Both the position numbers and the translations under genes were made by a program. The notes beneath the pieces were generated by a model. It made no database searches and was not told the origin of the DNA. It saw only the letters and a list, made by a program, of their open reading frames with translations. DNA of 64,000 nucleotides, taken from assembly GCF_001708935.1 (NCBI RefSeq), contig NZ_MASI01000001.1, forward strand, positions 1 through 64,000, given 5' to 3'. This DNA comes from Methyloligella halotolerans (GTDB lineage: Bacteria > Pseudomonadota > Alphaproteobacteria > Rhizobiales > Methyloligellaceae). Of this stretch, positions 60,897-64,000 are shown one piece after another; position 1 is the stretch's first letter, and the number at the start of each line of letters is the position of its first letter.

Positions 60897-62669
60897 GTGT
60901 CCAGCCGGATTTTGGTGATCGATGACGATCCGTTGATGACGGACGTGGTCAGCGCTGCGCTGAGCGCGAAAGGATTCGCCGTCGATCAGGCCGAAAGCTG
61001 CCTTTCGGCGATCGATCTCATCAAGCAGAACAACTACGACCTGGCGCTGATCGACTATCAGATGCCGGATATCGATGGGCTGACCTCCGCCCGGCTGCTG
61101 CAGTCCCTGACGGCGGAGACCCATGTGCCCCGGCTGGTGGCGCTCACGGGCAGCGTCGACGAGCTCAAAGCGCAGGACGGCGCCGAGGATGCCTTTTACG
61201 ACGTCCTCGAGAAGCCGGTCTCGCCCACCCAAATCGCGCGGTATGTCGAGCGGGTCGTGGGAGAGACCGATCGCGGGCGCCTGGCGGCCCTGGCCCGCAG
61301 CTTGTGGCAGCAGCGGGGATTTAAGACCGCGCCCCGGGCGATCACCGTGCCGCAGCCGACCCGCGAACAGGCCATGGCGCTCAGCCTGTTCTTCGAACCC
61401 GCCCAAGCGGGGGACGCGGATTGCATCGTTCTCACCAAGGAGACTGGGGCAGGAGAGCTGGAGCAACTTCGCTTGAAGGACGGCAACCACGTGTTGCCGG
61501 TAGTCGATCTCACGGGCCGGGCACGGCTGGTCTCCGACGCGGCGTTGAATGCGGCGTCGCCAGAGGATTGGAGCGACACGGCCGACACGGTGGCGAGATT
61601 CGTGCGCAACCGGAGCCGCCTGGAGACGCGCTACGAGACCGCCGAAAATCTCAAGGATCAGCTCCTCGCTTATCTCTATGTCTCGGAGCGGGATTTCGCG
61701 CCTTCCCACGATCCGTCCCATCCCTCCTGCGTCAGCTATCCCGGCTGCTTTCCCCAGAACGCGGTTGCAGCGGCGGAGGATCTCGTCACCCAGGGGCTGC
61801 TGTCGCGCCGGTTCGCCGACCGGTTCTATGTCTGCGGCGCCTGCCAATCGAAGCGCCTCTCGGTGCGCGAGGAATGCCCGGCCTGCCGTTCCGCCGATAT
61901 CGAGGAGAGCGAGCTGATCCATCATTTCCGCTGCGCCCATCAGGCGCCGGAAGAAGCGTTCCGCTCCGGCGCCCAGCTCATCTGCCCCAAATGCAAGAGC
62001 GCGCTCCGCCATTACGGTCACGATTACGACAGGCCCGGGAAAGTGTTCGTCTGCGGATCCTGCGGCGCCTGGAATTCGGAGCCCGCGGTCGGTTTTGTGT
62101 GCATGGATTGCGACACCCATAGCGATGCGGAAGCGATCGCCCGGCAGGACGTCTATGCCTATTCGCTCACGGCCAAGGCGCGCGAGCGGCTGACGGGGGA
62201 TGCCCGGCCCATGCGCCGCGAGGCGCCGCAGATCGCCAATGGCAGAGTGCATGACAAGGCTCATGACAAGGCCCTTGGCGAGCCGGCCGGCGATAGGGCG
62301 ATTGCGCTGCCGGAGGAGCTTCTGAGCAGCCTGCACAGCCTCGGACTGGACCCGAATGTCGGCCAGGAAATGTTCCAGGTGGTGGAGGTTCTCTACGGCG
62401 CCGAGGACGGCATCGTGGCCCGGAGCGGCTACCCCTTGTTCGCCAAGCTGCGGCGGCTGTTCCTGGAGAATGTCGGCAATCTGCTCGCCGATTACGGCCG
62501 GGTCGTGCCCGGCGAGCGGCGCGATTATCTCGTGCTCGCCGATGACGATGCTGCGAGCCTAGAAGCCTTTCTGACCAGAGCGTTCGCTCATTCCGAGGAG
62601 ACGCTGGTCGAATCCCTGCGTCCCGAATACCGGCTGGTGCCGCGACAGGAGATCGTCGCCGCGTCATGA
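60897..62669 (+). CDS. Response-regulator receiver protein with TackOD1 zinc-ribbon output domain
   Basis: 590 residues from GTG 60897, GGAG seven bases upstream. Residues about 4-120 are a REC domain: RILVIDDDPLMTDVV, LALIDYQMPDIDGLTSARLL (phosphoacceptor Asp), VALTGSVDELKAQ and LEKPVSPTQI. A linker of about 150 residues follows. Residues about 275-415 are the metal-binding TackOD1-type region with five CxxC pairs (CGAC, CPAC, CPKC, CGSC, CMDC), including the family-typical YPGCFPQNAVAAAEDLVTQG and CPKCKSALRHYGHDYDRPGK. The C-terminal 170 residues have no recognised domain. The stop overlaps the start of the GT2 gene by four bases. TackOD1 was named from Thaumarchaeota. Its role is unknown. 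Confidence 0.85.
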   Translation: MSSRILVIDDDPLMTDVVSAALSAKGFAVDQAESCLSAIDLIKQNNYDLALIDYQMPDIDGLTSARLLQSLTAETHVPRLVALTGSVDELKAQDGAEDAFYDVLEKPVSPTQIARYVERVVGETDRGRLAALARSLWQQRGFKTAPRAITVPQPTREQAMALSLFFEPAQAGDADCIVLTKETGAGELEQLRLKDGNHVLPVVDLTGRARLVSDAALNAASPEDWSDTADTVARFVRNRSRLETRYETAENLKDQLLAYLYVSERDFAPSHDPSHPSCVSYPGCFPQNAVAAAEDLVTQGLLSRRFADRFYVCGACQSKRLSVREECPACRSADIEESELIHHFRCAHQAPEEAFRSGAQLICPKCKSALRHYGHDYDRPGKVFVCGSCGAWNSEPAVGFVCMDCDTHSDAEAIARQDVYAYSLTAKARERLTGDARPMRREAPQIANGRVHDKAHDKALGEPAGDRAIALPEELLSSLHSLGLDPNVGQEMFQVVEVLYGAEDGIVARSGYPLFAKLRRLFLENVGNLLADYGRVVPGERRDYLVLADDDAASLEAFLTRAFAHSEETLVESLRPEYRLVPRQEIVAAS

Positions 62670-63955
62670 GCGATATCGAATTCGGCCTTTCCATCATTAC
62701 CGGGCAAAGCGGTCAGAGCGTCTTCGCGGTGTTCTGGTATTTCCTGCTGTTCGAGCTGCCGCGATACGGCATCGCCTTCATCTCAGTGAGCGTCGCTCCT
62801 CTGGCGGTTTGGCTGCTGCCGTCACCGCGCCGCGCTGCGTCTCGCGTCGCCTCCTTCGACCGGCGCAACGTCACCGTGATCGTGGCGGGCCATAACGAGG
62901 CGGACGTGATCGAGCGTTGCGTGCGCTCGCTCCACGAACAGTCTTTGCCTGCCCTGGAGATCATCGTGGTGAGCGATGGCTCCCGAGACGAGATGGCGGA
63001 GATATCCGCCCGGCTGGTGCGGGAAGGCCTTCTGACCCGGGCGCTCTCGACGGACATCCGCGGCGGCAAGTCCGCCGCCATGAATCTCGCGATTGCTGCG
63101 AGCCGGGGCGATATCATCGTGAATGCCGATGCGGATTGTTCCTACGACCGCTTCGCGCTCGCCAATATCGTGGAACCGTTCGCGGATCCGACGGTCGGTG
63201 GCGTCTCGGGCGATATCGTGCCGCGCAACGGCGATGCGAGCCTCACTTCCAAGATGCAGGCCATCGAGTATCTGCTGACCATCTCCATCGGGAAGCTGGT
63301 GGGCAACGCCACGGAGCAGGTGGTCTGCATGTCCGGCGCGTTCAGCGCCTTCCGCCGCGATGCCCTCGACGACGTCGCGGGATTCGATGTGGGCGGCGGC
63401 GAGGATCTCGACATCACCATCCGCCTGCGGGAGAACGGCTGGCGGGTCGTCTTCGCAGGCGAGGCCATCTGCTACACGGACGTGCCTGTGAAGACCTGGA
63501 CTCTGATCCGCCAGCGCCTGCGCTGGGAACGGGACTCGGTCTGGATCCGCTATCGCAAGCATCGCCGGCTGCTGCTTCCGTCCTGGTCGGGTTTCCGCCT
63601 GCTCGAAGCGTTCCACCAGTGGGATTTCCTCATCTTCAGCGTCGCCGCCGCGGTGATCTTTCCGGTCTATCTGATCTGGCTGTTCGGCGAGTACGGCTCT
63701 GTCGCCATCCCGATCCTGATCGCCATGCAGCTCGCCATGATGGTGGGCGACTTCATTCTGCTGGCCTTCGCCGATTTGGTGACCGGCCGGCCGGTCTTCG
63801 CTCAGAACGCCGTCTATATGCCGGCCTACTCGATCTACACCGGCTATTTCATGCGCTTCGTGCGGCTCTACGCCTATTTCGAGGAACTCTTCCTGTTCGG
63901 CTCCCGGCGCGACAACTACGTGCCGGCCAAAGTGCGCGCGGTGCGCCCGTGGTGA
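62666..63955 (+). CDS. Processive family-2 glycosyltransferase
   Basis: 429 residues. An N-terminal membrane region is followed by the GT2 catalytic domain (about 70-285): VTVIVAGHNEADVIERCVRS, RGDIIVNADADCSYDRFALA (DxD), FDVGGGEDLDITIRLRENGW (ED catalytic) and LIRQRLRWERDSVWIRYRKH (QxxRW). Three to four membrane helices end the protein. The QxxRW motif marks a processive polymerase such as those for cellulose, hyaluronan or poly-GlcNAc. The polymer is not readable. It begins inside the stop of the REC-TackOD1 gene (ATGA), so both are coupled. Another gene starts 5 bases after it. Confidence 0.92.
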   Translation: MSDIEFGLSIITGQSGQSVFAVFWYFLLFELPRYGIAFISVSVAPLAVWLLPSPRRAASRVASFDRRNVTVIVAGHNEADVIERCVRSLHEQSLPALEIIVVSDGSRDEMAEISARLVREGLLTRALSTDIRGGKSAAMNLAIAASRGDIIVNADADCSYDRFALANIVEPFADPTVGGVSGDIVPRNGDASLTSKMQAIEYLLTISIGKLVGNATEQVVCMSGAFSAFRRDALDDVAGFDVGGGEDLDITIRLRENGWRVVFAGEAICYTDVPVKTWTLIRQRLRWERDSVWIRYRKHRRLLLPSWSGFRLLEAFHQWDFLIFSVAAAVIFPVYLIWLFGEYGSVAIPILIAMQLAMMVGDFILLAFADLVTGRPVFAQNAVYMPAYSIYTGYFMRFVRLYAYFEELFLFGSRRDNYVPAKVRAVRPW

Positions 63956-63959
63956 CGTC

Positions 63960-64000
63960 ATGCTGAAAATCCATAAGCGCCCAAGCGTCGACAAGCTGGT
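63960..64000 (+). CDS. Start of the next gene of the GT2 operon (cut by window edge)
   Basis: ATG 63960, 5 bases after the GT2 stop and with GGTGA upstream, opens MLKIHKRPSVDKLV and continues past the window end. Only 13 complete codons are visible. It is likely the third gene of the REC-TackOD1/GT2 operon, but nothing can be said about its function. Confidence 0.45.
   Translation, partial: MLKIHKRPSVDKL

Noticed and set aside
1-64000. tRNA, rRNA, CRISPR, IS or phage elements
   Set aside because: I looked through the intergenic regions and found no cloverleaf-like sequence, no regularly spaced repeats, no transposase or integrase and no terminal inverted repeats.

Overview
This is a 64 kb piece of a GC-rich chromosome with strongly GC-biased third codon positions. 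Gene content points to an alphaproteobacterium, most likely a Hyphomicrobiales (Rhizobiales) member. The evidence is an Hmu-type heme uptake locus, an intracellular PHA depolymerase with a cysteine nucleophile, DUF3126, a transglutaminase-like cysteine proteinase (BTLCP), PqqCDE, and the alphaproteobacterial neighbourhood hisI-folE / NifU-like / yidD / thrS. The genus cannot be fixed from the sequence alone. I see no rRNA, tRNA, CRISPR array, insertion sequence, phage gene or replication origin. It looks like stable chromosome, not an island.

Layout. 1-7.6 kb: a gene fragment, a GntR/FCD regulator, a secreted beta-helix protein, a glutamine synthetase-like enzyme, Dps, a GST, PhaZ and a small lipoprotein. 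7.2-13.5 kb: a complete heme acquisition locus (IsdG-like monooxygenase, TonB-dependent receptor, then divergent hemP-hmuTUV). The intergenic region holds a TGA-N9-TCA dyad and further palindromes. 13.7-19.1 kb: a DUF4142 lipoprotein, an envelope-glycan set (HAD-UbiA fusion, GtrA, GT-C-like protein) and NhaA. 19.1-28.2 kb: small metabolic and housekeeping genes, including a flavin monooxygenase, cysE, BTLCP, PilZ, PAS, rhomboid, CBS and patatin proteins. 28.3-33.1 kb: hisI, folE, a NifU-like scaffold, a cupin, yidD and thrS. 33-39.5 kb: a secreted triple-repeat protein, two flavoproteins, Hpt, nadK, cutA and two tandem Aat-like transferases. 39.6-45.7 kb: a SulP-STAS-cNMP protein convergent with a CHASE2 nucleotide cyclase, then a flavin monooxygenase. 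46-52.4 kb: an HEccH metallopeptidase, two PQQ-associated periplasmic binding proteins, and pqqCDE without pqqA or pqqB nearby. 52.7-60.6 kb: an acidic-tailed secreted protein, an amidoligase / class I glutamine amidotransferase / TVP38 operon, a PPP-type phosphatase, and a glutaminase-STAS-cNMP fusion. 60.9-64 kb: a REC-TackOD1 zinc-ribbon protein translationally coupled to a processive GT2 synthase.

Themes. Two unrelated proteins, a SulP transporter and a glutaminase, carry the same STAS plus cyclic-nucleotide-binding tail. A nucleotide cyclase sits next to the transporter, which suggests local cyclic-nucleotide signalling. The amidoligase operon and the REC-TackOD1/GT2 operon are the best candidates for little-described systems.

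A caution: six genes (hmuV, a small membrane protein, a cupin, both Aat-like genes and the flavin monooxygenase) are each interrupted by one small frameshift. Five of these are explained by one missing base. Either the assembly contains indel errors or these genes are decaying. Their entries describe the gene with the frame restored.
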